Below, piece by piece: positions 12,390 to 23,725 of a stretch of DNA of 64,000 nt (the first letter of the stretch is position 1; the number at the start of each line of letters is the position of its first letter). A program made the translations under genes and the position numbers. The DNA is from Globodera rostochiensis (taxonomy: Eukaryota; Nematoda; Chromadorea; Rhabditida; Heteroderidae): contig JAEVLN010000014.1 in assembly GCA_018350325.1 (NCBI GenBank), positions 2,258,001 through 2,322,000 on the forward strand, read 5' to 3'. The notes below the pieces were generated by a model, which did no database searches, was not told the origin of the DNA, and saw nothing but the letters and a program-made list of their open reading frames with translations.

Positions 12390-13339
12390 GGCGGATGAAG
12401 CAACAATGATAAATCTGATTGTATATCCCTACCCAATGTGTGTTTCATATATGTCCGTTATTATGATGATTGGTGTATTGTATTCTCTGTCTCAGACTCG
12501 ATCGATAAATGTGTATGTGTATTGTATTCTCTGTCTCAGACTCGATCGATAAATGTGTATGATGTACTTTGCTCGCACTTTTCAGTGCCAATGGACACAC
12601 AAAACAATGAAATTACCTAAATGCCTCATTTGTCAAGGCATTATGTAGTTTTTTCCCGACCCGTTAATAATTCCTTGGCGAAGTGTTTCAAAAATTAGGA
12701 ATTTTGGACCTATTTTCATCACAAAAACCTTTAAACTTTCAAAACTTTTTAACGGCCCCAGAAACGTGCACTATTCTGGTTTTTTGATTTTCTGCATCAA
12801 ACGGGGGGAAGGGAAGTCCATTCTTTGACGAGGGGAAAGTGCGAAGAAGATGGCGGGGGGGGGGGTGCCCCCTCCCTCGGTTTTGGACAGGACGGAGCAA
12901 CAAAATGTGCAGGAGGAGGGAAGGGGGGGGGGGATAGAGGGGCTACTCTCTGCCGCTCTATTTTCTATTCCTCCATCTTCTCTATTTGTTCTATCTTCTC
13001 TATTCTTCTTCCTTGCTATGTCGCAGTATATCACCGGTGTATCGTTCTCTGCGGTCTACAAGCCCGCTACACCATTAATATCGATCTACGCCCATGTTGT
13101 CCGCCCGGACCCAACCACACCACAATGAATTCTATTTCAGTATGCTCCTCTAACATAAAATCCCAACATTCACTTTATGTTCTATACCATTCCCTGACCT
13201 CCGTTTAATTTCAGTATATTTGGACGCATTTTTGCATAAACTGTTATATTTAAGAGGAAACAGCTACATATTACCATATTCCATATCATTTAGACCAACC
13301 AAAGCATCACAAGAACAATCACTCTATTAAAATTCGACC
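12390..13339. other. Intergenic with tandem duplication and G-tracts
   Basis: Contains a 44-bp tandem duplication (12473-12560) and G-tracts at about 12852-12860 and 12925-12935. No exon recognised. Confidence 0.45.
12473..12560. repeat. Two-copy 44-bp tandem repeat
   Basis: Two essentially identical copies containing CTCAGACTCGATCGATAAAT, just downstream of the H2B variant. Each carries CGATAAA, a weak poly(A)-like hexamer. Confidence 0.75.
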
Positions 13340-16300
13340 ATGTCACTGACCGCTAAATGTTCCCTTTGTTCTGATGAGTTCTCCAGCATAGACGATTTGG
13401 AGGCACACATTTCAGCGGACCATTTTAACGTGCGTTTTGTTGTTTCTACGTGAATAGTTTCGGCGCTTGGGGGGCACATTTATGCGTATTATGTTTATGA
13501 ACAAATGCCTACATTTGTCCCTTTCTCCTCCAATCAATCGCATTTTATGTCGCCCTTCGAGTGTTATTCGTCGCATTGTCACTTCCCCGCTTTCCCCTAC
13601 AACTTCCAATACCAACATCGCTCTCATTATTTCTTTTAGTGTCTCCCTTTTGAATGTGAGAAGTGCAAATTTGCAAAGTTCCCCACCGAATTCGCAATAA
13701 AACGTCATTATGAAGAGGACCATGGGTTATCCGAGTACTTTGTGAGTTATTCCTTACAATTTGAACTGTAAAATTCTAGAATATGTGTACCTCATAAAAC
13801 TCATAAGCTTCCACATTTAATAGCTTTTGAAAGCCTGCATTTTTATACAGTGGCCAACTGAGTCCCCACTGAAAGGACACTTCAGTCCAGCAGAGATCAT
13901 ATTGCTTCGAAGTGCTTTCCGCCAAAATTTTTGTCGGCAAACCTAACAAAAAACATTTTCTGCTAATTTTGATTTTCCCGGTTTTGAATGTGAATAACTT
14001 TTGTGCTTTTTTCGCAGGTTCGGTATCGTGTTAGTCGTGAAATCTACGAGAAAAAGCAGAAAGTGCGCGAGTGTTTGGAGCGATGTCTTTGCCAGTCTTC
14101 CCCTGCCGATGTTGGCAACTCTCACCCGGGTCAAATTGGCGGCGGTGTGGGAAAGTGAGTTGGACTTTTAATTCGACTACTGACAGTTTGGCCGGAGACG
14201 ATTCGGAGTTATAATTTTGTCTGTATAAGACACAAAAATAGAAATGCAAATGAAATGTTATGTAAAGTGCTTAAAAGCCGAATCGTCTCCGGCCGAACTG
14301 TCCGTACACCGAGCCCAAAAATATCATATAAGCAGAATAAACACTTTTCAAAAAAAAACATGGTCCTACAAAAAAGGTTTACTTTAGGACGACAACGATC
14401 TCCGTGGAGTACCCGCACCATCCGTCTCACCACCAGCAGCAGTACCAGCAGCAAAGCCACCACCACCTTCACGAAAGCGAATTTCTCGCGACGTCCAAAA
14501 GCCGACGTAATGGACCCAGCCCCGACCTTTTCCAATCGCCGCCTCACAATCAGCATAGGACGTCCCTTCCGACGACTATTGCATCGGAAATGCGTCATCA
14601 CCAATCCGAACTTTTGGGCAGCGACATTAGCGGACAAGAACACGGCACTCTTTAAGAAACAACGAAACATCATTATATAATATCTTTTGGAAAATAGATT
14701 TGTTTTAAGTGATTGGACGGACAATTACTAACCGTTTGTTTTGCCTTTTAGATACCGTCCACGAATTCGATCAAATGGGCACCTCCAGTTTGATGGGCAA
14801 TCTTTTGGAACATATCAAACCAGACATGGACGGCAATGTGCTGTCGCACTTTGATCAGTTATATGCGGCGGACATTGCGACCCAAAGCGTCGAAAGCGGA
14901 GGGACGAAAGGATTGGGTGAGTGGGTAGGTGGTTGAGAATTTTTTGCATTCATGACAAGGAGTTTATCTAAACATGGACCGGCGGGGGTCGGCTTCCCTC
15001 CCCCCACACCAACTCTGTTCTTTAGATTTAACAAAACAGTTCCAAACTCGGCCCTAATTTTGAAACTTTTAGTTTTTCTGAACTTTTAAGCGACGGCTCA
15101 AATTTTTAAAATAATAATAAATGTGTATTATACTTTTTGACTCAGTTTTCTGCAGATAAAATCACAGTCCAACAGCAAGCGAATGAGCAGCACGACTTGG
15201 GAAGCCTTTTGGCGAATCACAAAACGCCTCAGCTGCCGGCCCTCGGGGTCGGGTCGACCGGAGTGAATGTGGTGAACACGGGGCTTATCGGGAAGCCCCT
15301 ACAGCACAGGTGCTATTTTAACATTTGCATTGACCTATTTTTTGGACAATGTGAACCACTACACTTTCAGCGCAAATGGTTCTGCTACTCCCATCACTTC
15401 GTTGGTTGCCCATCCGACGCCCGGCGGTGGAGCGGCACATCGTAAACCTCCCGAACTCCAATGCCATGTGTGCAAAGCGATGGTGGTCAACAGAAGCACC
15501 TCTCTGATGTACCACGTCAATGTCAAGTAACGCTGTGGCCGGGTACCTTCCACCATTAAATTCCAAAAAAACCATTTCGTTGTCGTCCATTGAATGGTTT
15601 TTTAACTTTTTATATCTCTTTCCTCGACTTGTTCGAATGAGAAATGTTTCTTCAGACACCTCAAATTGGCGATCTTCAAATGTAAACAATGCGGCGAAGA
15701 ATTCCTTTGGAATCGCCCGGCGGCTAATCGACACGCCAAACGCCACGGAGGGGACGAATCATTAATTGAGAATAACACGGAAAGGTGGAGGGGGAAGGGC
15801 CGCTATTTTGAAGCTTTTATTTATTAATTGACTCAAGACGTTTCTTCATCCTTCCCTTTTTTTAGGCTCTTTCCCATTTTGAATCGCCACCGTCGGGAAT
15901 ATTTCAATTTGACCCACGGCAAGGCCATCTCGAACAGCCCCGGCCTATCAACAGTGCAGGATCAAATTGTAGTCGGAAACGACGAACGGAAAATGGAATT
16001 GGACGGGCAAACCTATGCACCGAAGCCAGAGACGGCGGATGGTGCAGACGAATTGGGTGAAGCGAAACGGAGGAAAACGGCGGATGTGGACGAGAGCCAC
16101 GATGAACAAATGGGTAGGTTTTTGTGAGTCTGGATGTTCAATATATTCCTAAACTTCTAAATTAGGGTTAAGGACATTGTGGGGTTGAGATTCTCGGGTT
16201 TTGGCGGCGAAAAAGCGCGACCATAATTTTGGGGCTGATCCAACCGTTACACTGTCCTTTTTGAAGAGAAAGAGGGTGACAACCACTCGACCCCGAACAC

Positions 16301-16846
16301 CATCTTGGCCCAGTTAGTCGACATCGCTCGAGGTGGAGGCGACAGCAACGCCAACAGCAGCGTCTCTCCGTCAGCGCGTCAACCAACGGATGCCGTCGGG
16401 CCAATTCCGTCCTCGTCGGCGTCGCAAGCGCAAGACGAAGGGGGCAGCAAAGTCCAGAAATCGATCAAATGCGGCGGCTGCGGGGATTTGGTGATCAACC
16501 AGGAATGGATTCTGCTGAACCACGTCAACACCAAGTTGGTTAAAGGTGGTACCGCCGGGCGTTCCGAAGGGTTCCCAATTTCAGACATTTGCACCTCCCC
16601 CTCTACAAGTGCTTCAGCTGCGACAAACCCTTCGAGAATTACCTTCGCAGCTACGCAGGTAATGCGTCAAATTGTTTTTGACGTTTAAACAAAAATGCTT
16701 CTTTATTCCTAGTCCGTCATGCAAAGTTCTACCACGCCGGGGACGAGAGTCTGTTGCTTGATCAGAGAGAGCTGTTCTGGGGCAAATTGCGCGAGGCTTG
16801 TTCTCGAATGTTTAGGATCAACAACAGAAGCGGAGCTGAACATTGA
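13340..16846 (+). CDS. Multi-C2H2 zinc-finger protein with three paired-finger modules
   Basis: Twelve exons join in phase: 13340-13429, 13640-13741, 14018-14154, 14388-14644, 14752-14916, 15156-15309, 15371-15526, 15656-15784, 15866-16113, 16267-16534, 16585-16658, 16713-16846, about 637 aa. Module 1 is CSLCSDEF..H..H with CEKC..H..H. Module 2 is CHVC..H with CKQCGEEF..H..H. Module 3 is CGGCGDLV..H with CFSCDKPF..H..H. Modules 2 and 3 share HVNVKHLKL/HVNTKHLHL, implying internal duplication. Between them lie His/Gln-rich and acidic linkers plus a basic KRRK stretch, consistent with a nuclear protein. DNA binding is likely from the fingers; the target is unknown. The exon 4 donor appears to be GC. 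Confidence 0.8.
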
Positions 16847-16975
16847 AGTTAAACCTTTCTTAAAAATACTTCCTTTCTACACTGATTACCTTTCTTTCGT
16901 AATCTTACGATCTTAAAGAATTTTTTGACGATTTGTTCTGGCAAAGTGGAAATTCCGAGCCACACCTGACTCCCC

Positions 16976-16981
16976 AATAAA
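16976..16981 (+). terminator. Poly(A) signal of the zinc-finger gene
   Basis: AATAAA about 130 bp after the stop; a second one (GAATAAAC) lies about 20 bp further on. Confidence 0.5.
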
Positions 16982-17314
16982 ATGTTCAACTATCTGAATA
17001 AACGCTGTAAACATGTTTGATTGTCCATATCGAAACGACGCAACCCTGCTTCGTGGAAAATGGGCGCACGGACATTCCAATTTCTCTGATGTTCAGGGGG
17101 TGGGGGGGATTTCAAACTGGTAAAAGAATATTTATGGGACTGACAGGAGAAACGAAGGATCAATGACAGCCCATTTCACGTCCATTCAAATTTTTTTCAG
17201 TGTATAACATTTTAAAAAGCATTGGCCGAGTGGCTCAAAAGAATCTTTGGAGAAGGCTGATTGCCCAGGGTTATATGTACGTCCACACAATTTTGTTGGC
17301 GGGTAACCGAAACA

Positions 17315-17609
17315 ATGGAAGGGATGGCGGGCGGAACGGAACCCATAAATCCGTCCCCATTCCATTATCCTCCGGTGATCCGGTCCCAAGGTCATTCCGC
17401 CCGCTGTCAAATGCGATTGAAAGTGCCGAATGTCCTTTCATTTAGTATCCGCTCCGCCATTGTTGGATTTGTCCGTTATTAATTCATTTTTTCCTATTTT
17501 ATTTTAATATTTTAGATGGGTAAATCTAATGATCATCGGTCTTTTTGGGTGTCTACTGTTTCCTTTGATTGTTTTGCAATTGCATAAAACAAAGGAAAAC
17601 GCTAAATAA
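17315..17609 (+). CDS. 69-aa single-pass membrane protein
   Basis: Three exons (17315-17405, 17446-17470, 17516-17609) with 40- and 45-nt introns join in phase. The second exon is only 25 nt. Residues about 1-38 are Pro/Ser-rich and probably exposed; WVNLMIIGLFGCLLFPLIVLQL forms one membrane helix, followed by HKTKENAK. A strong TTTTTTTCAG at about 17200 could be a trans-splice acceptor for the 5' UTR, and AATAAA follows the stop. No family is recognised. The organisation suggests a small membrane subunit or regulator. Confidence 0.6.
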
Positions 17610-17707
17610 AAGAATCAGTTCCACTCATCGGTTGGACTAAACATTCGGCCGACGTTCATATATTAACCCTACAAAACGATTGGGGTCAACAGGGCGCTCG
17701 TTTAATG

Positions 17708-17843
17708 TGCCTTAACTCTTCTTGGCACCAACGAAACAAAATAATTTTGGTACAAATCGAAAGCTCTATATGCTTAAAAGCTATTTATTATCTAGATTGG
17801 TACTAAATTGTTTAGCTTGATTGGTTCCAAGAAGAGTTAGCGC
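17708..17843. repeat. Short hairpin element
   Basis: TAACTCTTCTTGGCACCAA (left) pairs with TTGGTTCCAAGAAGAGTTA (right); the adjoining sequence pairs more weakly, for arms of about 50 bp. Non-coding, MITE-like. Confidence 0.6.
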
Positions 17844-18103
17844 AGTTCAAGGGTCACCGGGAGCCCAGTTGAACGACTCCGCTATAAAACACTTCAAACG
17901 GTTCAGACCGGACCTAACCATTGAGAAAAAGCGGTTCCAATTTCATAAAGCCGCGATCCGTGAAAATAATTGGATGGATGGGAAGGAGGGGAATTGGTGC
18001 CGGTTCCTGTGGCTTTTGAGAGAGGAACGGGTGGGTGACGCATCCGATCGGATCCCCCCTTAACACTGCAGCAGCGTCCCCCCCATCGATAGATGGAACT
18101 AAC

Positions 18104-18180
18104 CCCCCCCCCCCCCCCCCCCCATTAATTTGGATGCTCAAACACCACCCGACAAACCAATTCAGACCCCCCCCCCCCTC
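18104..18180. repeat. C-homopolymer cluster
   Basis: Two long C runs (about 20 and 10 nt) within 80 bp, in the gene-free spacer upstream of the secreted Cys-rich gene. Confidence 0.7.
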
Positions 18181-18380
18181 TCCCACTCAAGTGTGACGAT
18201 TTCCTCCTCCATTTTCTTTGGTCGTCCGTCCCGCACTCCTCGAAACAATTTTCTTAAAAAAATGAGATTGGGAAGAAATAGGTCGTCGGACCACAAAGGT
18301 GTCAACTATTCTTCACCAAAATTGAAACTGACCAAAAAAATAACAGAGATTTACAGGGCCTCTATCAAAGGTTTTCGCCA

Positions 18381-19503
18381 ATGCCCGACCTCCGATTCCA
18401 TTCGTCTTTTCTCCCTCTGCTTATTACTGTAACGCTGATACGGTCGCTCCGTGCCTTTGACGGCATGCCTCCGTTGGATCCGTCAATTCCAACCCAAAGG
18501 TTCGCTTTCATGACACATCAATAAGAGTGTATCAATTAGAGATCGGACTTGAGGACCGCTCGAGATTTCGACGGAATCTCTCAAGCGAGATTTACCGAGA
18601 TTTTGATCGAGAATCTCGATCCGTCGTCCTTTCTCTAGTATCAATAGTAACCTTTTTGGACCAATTCCAACTTCCCCTCTCACAAATCAGCCCACATTTG
18701 GCCCCCTCTTCCGATTCCTGCGTCGGTCAATGCGCCTTCACTTTTACCGACCGGATGCGCTCCCAGTTGGGCTCCGAACGCTCGACGGGACTGCTGAACA
18801 TGAACTACAACGAATTTCTGGCAGCTTTCTCCAACTCTTCATTCTTCGAATCCTTTTGCAAGTGCGCATTTCCCACAAAAAGTTTTCCGTATTTTTGTCA
18901 TATTCAAATATCGGAACCTCCGCCGTCCCTTAAGCATTTACCACCAATTCAACTTTTGCTACACAAAATGCCCTCAGGGATTCATGCAAGAATTGTTGGG
19001 CCGAAGTGCCGAAATTGTGGACCATTTTTGTGTGTGGAATTACAAAGGTTGTGATTGAATTTAATGCTTGTTCTCAATAAATTGCCATCGCCTTCAGAGA
19101 TAATGGCCAAATTCGGGTGTTTGGCCGGGTTGGACCGCGAATTGTCAAAAAAGTGTCTCCGTTCCTGCACCGGGTGAGTAACAAACATTTGACCTCGCCC
19201 ACCGTTTGATGAAGCCTCAATTACCGTATCCCTTTTCAGACATCACGACGCTGTGAGTTGAGAAGCAAAGAGAAAGAAGACGACAGCCAACTATTTAAGG
19301 TCACTTCTCTGATGCAAAACTTCAAACATTTGGCGCTGAACAGTGACCCGACAGAGGCCGAAAAGTATTTGGGAGAGAGTTGCGAGTACGTCACGTGCAC
19401 GTTGCATTGCGATGTGCCGGCCATTTACAATCTGTGCGGCAGAGACACTGCGGAGCTGGTGCGGAAAATTCCGATAACAAACACAACCAGTTCTCGCAAC
19501 TAA
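18381..19503 (+). CDS. Secreted Cys-rich protein, possibly chondroitin-proteoglycan-4-like
   Basis: Best chain: 18381-18499, 18691-18861, 18978-19047, 19100-19173, 19263-19503, about 224 aa. Exon 1 encodes a signal peptide (MPDLRFHSSFLPLLITVTLI). Exon 2 has CVGQC and ESFCK. Exons 3-4 have DSCKNCW and KKCLRSC. Exon 5 has SCEYVTCTLHC and IYNLCG. The Cys spacing recalls nematode CPG4-type extracellular domains, but I am not sure of the family. The last two acceptors used here lie just after stronger TTCAG sites. An alternative chain using those stronger sites, with an earlier exon-3 donor at 19032, is also open and gives a different middle section. Treat exons 3-4 as tentative. Confidence 0.45.
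18534..18650. repeat. Dispersed repeat with inverted GAGATT motifs
   Basis: Lies in intron 1 of the secreted Cys-rich gene. It begins TAGAGATCGGACTTGAGGAC and contains several inverted AATCTC/GAGATT copies. It shares GGACTTGAGG and flanks with 30618-30770. Confidence 0.45.
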
Positions 19504-19992
19504 CTCAAGACGACTTTCTGTTCATCATAATCACCCAATTTCAAAATAATCCGCCCCTAATTTTGAAGGTGGTCAATTTGACCAGAAAGTCCTTTGACTC
19601 AATGGAACGAATGGCTCTGGACACGGGGGCGGTTGGGAAATGGCCGACTCTTTGCGACGACATCCGGACGTACGCCGTGCCTAAGGCGTCAAAAGAACCG
19701 TCGCACGACGACAAAGGCAAACCGGAGACAAATGACGCCTCGTGGAGACATTCAAAATGGCCAATAATAATAGGACATTGGCCGTTGTTCTTTTCAATTC
19801 CGTTGTCCTTTTGTTTACACAATCTTTAAGTTAAACGTAAAGGAGGGGTCGAATTGCAGGACATAAAGAAAAAGTCAAAATTTTCAAAATTCTAAGGGGT
19901 AGAAAAACACTTGAACAATGATTCAAATTTACAATAACCGTGTAAATTTTAGTTCTACGACACAAATACTTATAAAGGTGAACAAAATCCAA
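19504..19992. other. Intergenic between convergent genes
   Basis: Lies between the plus-strand Cys-rich gene and the minus-strand DMAC2L-like gene. A plus-strand frame runs to 19829 but has no recognisable features; it may be 3' UTR. Confidence 0.4.
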
Positions 19993-21624
19993 TCAATCGA
20001 AGTGACGCGCGAAAGGCCCTCTGCCTTTTACGCGCGCCGCTTTGTACGCTTGTCTCTGTTCCTCCGTCTCGTAGCCCATTCCGATGAAAATTGGCTCTGG
20101 AAAAGTCACGTTGCATTTCGGAAGGCCAAGCTTTATCTGACGCAACATCGGCTGCCGGTTGGCCACGTAAGGGAGGAAGTAAAGGTGCAACCGCTTGAGG
20201 GACTTCAATTTTGTCAGCATATGCGCTGTCGCGTCGGAGATGTGCGGGTTAAAGACTATCTCCTGGAAAAATGTCATGTACAGGGAGTGGCCATGACCCC
20301 TCCTAGTGAGGCCCAGGCCAGGGCTGCGTCGAAACCTGTCGATAATTTCAAGGGTTTTTTCGTTTCGAGTAAATTCTTCGAAATGGCTTAACAACGTTTT
20401 GGAACTTTTAATTATTGTCATTTTATTCACCAAAAATTTTCTAGGTTTTCGCTTTCAAAATTTTTTTCTTTCGACGCATCCCTGGCTCAGACTGGCCCCC
20501 CTCCCCTAAACATTCACTCTCCGAAAGCGTCAAAGGCTGAGAATGATGCCGAAAATTCGTTCTGCTCACCAATTCCTTCAACGATTTCGACGGCCGCCCC
20601 TGCACAAGTCGCGCAACGCCTTCGTCCCCAAAATAGTCGCAAAAGTTGAGTCGCATTTTTTCAATGTTTCGGCACTCCAAAAAGTAAACAAAGCCTTCGT
20701 CGGTGATCACCGAATCCGACGCATCGATCTGAGAAAAGCACAAAAATTGTCCATTTAAAAATTTTGTTAGGAAACACTTCTTTCATGTGAATGGGCGAAA
20801 TGTGACGCCATTTTTCGTCGTAGACAAAGTTGCTGGTCGTGGGCCGACTCGCCTCCGCCAAAGGAATTTCCTTCAGCAATTTGGACGAAGGCGCCTCCTA
20901 AAAGCTGAAGATTTCCACGGTTTCATCCCAAAAGTAATAACAGATTTTGATTAATTTGTGAATAAGAAAACTTTATTGTTTGGTGCTAACAAAATGCTCA
21001 ACCCTAACGGAATTTTCGAATTAAAAATATTATTAAACTTTCAAATGAACACTAACCGCTTTGAGTTTATGGAGGTCGAATCCCTGTTTTGTTAAGAATG
21101 TGCACATTTCTCTAAAAATTCAATTTACTAAAAGCAATTGAACATGACAAACTTTCTGTCATTTATCACTGTTCCGTCCGACATCAAAACGGAGGTGGAA
21201 CCAGCATTCATTAGCCTAAACGCCACTCGATACAAGCTTCCGAGGGGAAGGCTAACCATTCCAAACAAGCAAAGTCGGGCCCCATTTGGACAATCCGCTC
21301 CGGATGTAATCTAAAAGCATCCCAACTCAGAAAAGAAGTCTCTTAGTATATTAAAAGCTTTTTATTATTATTCCGAATGCCTATCGACAATTGAACCCTC
21401 CCCAAACGTCTCTCTAAATCCCACCGGTTGGCAATGACAGCGATCGCCTTTCTTCTGGGCTGCCGATACGTGTCAATGTTCATCCATTTCATCCACTTTC
21501 GATGGGACTGATTTTCAAAAGTCCAATTAAATATGTTTCGACTTGGAGAGGTGGACACACGACAAGAGCTCGTGATCGGAGGCAGACGGAGTGGAAGACA
21601 CGCACACCAAGCAAAGTGATTCAT
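19993..21624 (-). CDS. DMAC2L: DMAC2L / ATP synthase coupling factor B-like mitochondrial LRR protein
   Basis: Seven minus-strand exons: 21624-21425, 21310-21257, 21215-21153, 21111-21057, 20897-20778, 20728-20570, 20262-19993, about 306 aa. The Arg/Ser-rich N-terminus resembles a mitochondrial presequence. Family landmarks are MGPDFACLEWL, KWRHISPIHM, then IDASDSVITDEGF, IEKMRLNFCDYFGDEGVARL, NPHISDATAHML and LKSLKRLHLYFLPYV, which match the ATP5S/DMAC2 leucine-rich repeats. The human family is about 200 aa; this one has extra N- and C-terminal sequence (GYETEEQRQAYKAARVKG). It is the last of three tandem minus-strand genes and may be co-transcribed. Confidence 0.82.
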
Positions 21625-21845
21625 CGCAAATTTAAATGATTTAAAAGTCGATAATCAATTTTATGGGTACTTTTAAAATTAAACCCATTTTTAAATAACC
21701 GTTAATTAACGATAAGACACATTAAAATGTAACATCTTGTTAAACACTATTCACTGTCCAACAAATAGAATTCATTCCTGAAGAAAATCGACGGTTGATT
21801 ATGAAACAACAACAAAGTTTGGCTCCGATTTTTCGAAGGAACAAA

Positions 21846-22460
21846 TCAAAGACGGCGCCCTCGACGACCTCCCTTTTGGCGCGTCGAATCAGAAGGAATC
21901 GGCGTGACATCCTCAATCCGACCGATTTTCATCCCCGAACGGGCGAGGGCACGAAGTGCTGCTTGAGCACCCGGCCCCGGCGTCTTCGTTTTGGTTCCGC
22001 CAGTTGCCCGCAATTTAACGTGGAGAGCAGTGATGCCAACCTTAATTTATATAACTATTGTGACTATTCAAAATAAAAAGGATATATTGATGACAACCTG
22101 CTTGCAACGTTCCGCGACGTCCTGCGCAGCGAGCATCGCCGCGTACGGACTGGCTTCGTCTCGATCGGCCTTCACGCGCATACCACCGGTAATTTTGACA
22201 ATGGTCTCACGACCGGACAAATCAGTCACGTGAACGAACGTATCGTTGAAGGACGCGAAAATATGCGCCACACCAAAGACATTTTCACCTAAATTAATGA
22301 CACTATGGACAGTTGCAAAAATTAAAATCTTTGGGGAACTGAGGCGCAAAGCTCCACATCCCAAATTTACAAGTCGTTCGGCTCCCTCACCTTCGTGTAC
22401 TTGAGGCCCCAAAGTGACCGCTGCTTGCTCTTCCTTGACCTTTCCTTTGCGAGCAGCCAT
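21846..22460 (-). CDS. RPS14: 40S ribosomal protein S14 (uS11)
   Basis: Three exons: 22460-22391, 22288-22098, 22040-21846, 151 aa, the same length as human RPS14. It starts [12 protein letters not shown], continues [26 protein letters not shown] and [17 protein letters not shown], and ends with the conserved [16 protein letters not shown] and a GGRRGRRL tail. It is a component of the small-subunit head/platform that binds 18S rRNA. It lies 205 bp downstream of TOM20 and 221 bp upstream of the DMAC2L-like start. Confidence 0.97.
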
Positions 22461-22665
22461 TTCTTTTGATTTTAGCTTAAACTGATTTGAAAAATGAAAG
22501 GCCTTCGTGACTCAGTTAAACATGATTGGATTAGCAACCGTACAAAAATAATATACACTGTGTGATATATGTTGAGTCATAAACAAAAATAAACCAAAAT
22601 CGGGGCATTCGTCTTCAACCGACTGGAACAAACAAAACATCGATCCAATTCATTTTTGTTTCTTC

Positions 22666-23369
22666 TCATTCCAGCTCATCATCTTGCAAAATGAAAACTT
22701 TGTTGGCAGCGGCATTGTCTTCGTCTTCTATCTTTGCACATTCCATATTAGCCGGTCCAGGGCGACACGAAAAGCCTGCGTTACGACGCTGTTGGGGATG
22801 CGAGATGAAAAACGCTTTTCTTAATTGATGGATTGCATACCAGTTTAGCGGCAGGAATGGCCTGGACAAGCAGATTAAAACATTCAGGCGGGATGGTTTG
22901 CTGGAAAATTCTGAGCAATTCGTCAGGCTTCGAACAAGTGACAATGGCATTGGACAAATGCGTGATCCCTTCTTCGATTTGCCCTTTATTGAATGAATAA
23001 AATATTCAATTCAAAACGAATAAATTAAAATATAAGCACCAATCTGCATCTTCTCTTCCCCAAGAGTGATTTGACTGAAGAAAAAAACTTCATTCGCTTG
23101 CGCATCATTTGGGTCAGGGAACTCAATTCCACCGTTCATTTTTGAGTAGTAATAATTCGCCTGTTTCAGTTTCCTGTCTAACAAGAAATCCGTTTAAGCT
23201 TAAAAGTTCATGAGAAGGTTTCCGTACTTTGGCGAATTTTTTGCTTGTATTCTGGATCGAGACGCCGTTTTCGATCAACGTAAAATGCGTAGCCGACGGC
23301 AAAAGCTGCCCCCAGCGACAGATACTTCAGACAGCTTGATGAAACGTTTAGCGAATAAAAAATAGACAT
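22666..23369 (-). CDS. TOMM20: TOM20, mitochondrial outer-membrane import receptor
   Basis: Four exons: 23369-23228, 23177-23040, 22983-22841, 22788-22666, 181 aa. The N-terminal anchor YLSLGAAFAVGYAFYVDRKRR is followed by a charged linker. The TPR-like receptor domain contains FFFSQITLGEEKMQIGQIEEGITHL, SNAIVTCSKPDELLRIFQQTIP and an acidic C-terminus (IEDEDNAAANKVFILQDDELE). It recognises presequences of imported mitochondrial proteins as part of the TOM complex. First gene of the tandem minus-strand trio. Confidence 0.93.
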
Positions 23370-23725
23370 TAAATGAAATGACCTAAACTTTTTTCAATCG
23401 CGACAAAGACGAACTTAGAAAAAGTAGTCGAAAAAGGTTATGTATGTAATGGAAAATGATTCCGCGTTTTTTTTTTGTTTTGTTTTGGAGGGAAATAGTT
23501 TTAATTTTGCGAACACAACGCCATAAAAATTTACACTTTAATTTTGCTTTAAATCTTTATAATTTTTGCTTTTTATTTCTTTTTTTTATTAAATGAAATG
23601 AGCAATTTCGGCGCATTCGATCACCACCGTCCGCTGATTTCGAACCGAACAGGACGGAGGTTTTCACACAACAGGTTGTTTTGTTGTTATTGTTTTGTTT
23701 GTTTTTGGTTGGACAATTAGTAAAT

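Noticed and set aside
17215..17240. TGGCCGAGTGGCTCAAA, resembling a tRNA Ser/Leu A-box
   Set aside because: No B-box or acceptor-stem partner within 100 bp.
21144..21317. 57-codon plus-strand frame (MTNFLSFIT...)
   Set aside because: It is the antisense of two DMAC2L exons that match the family.
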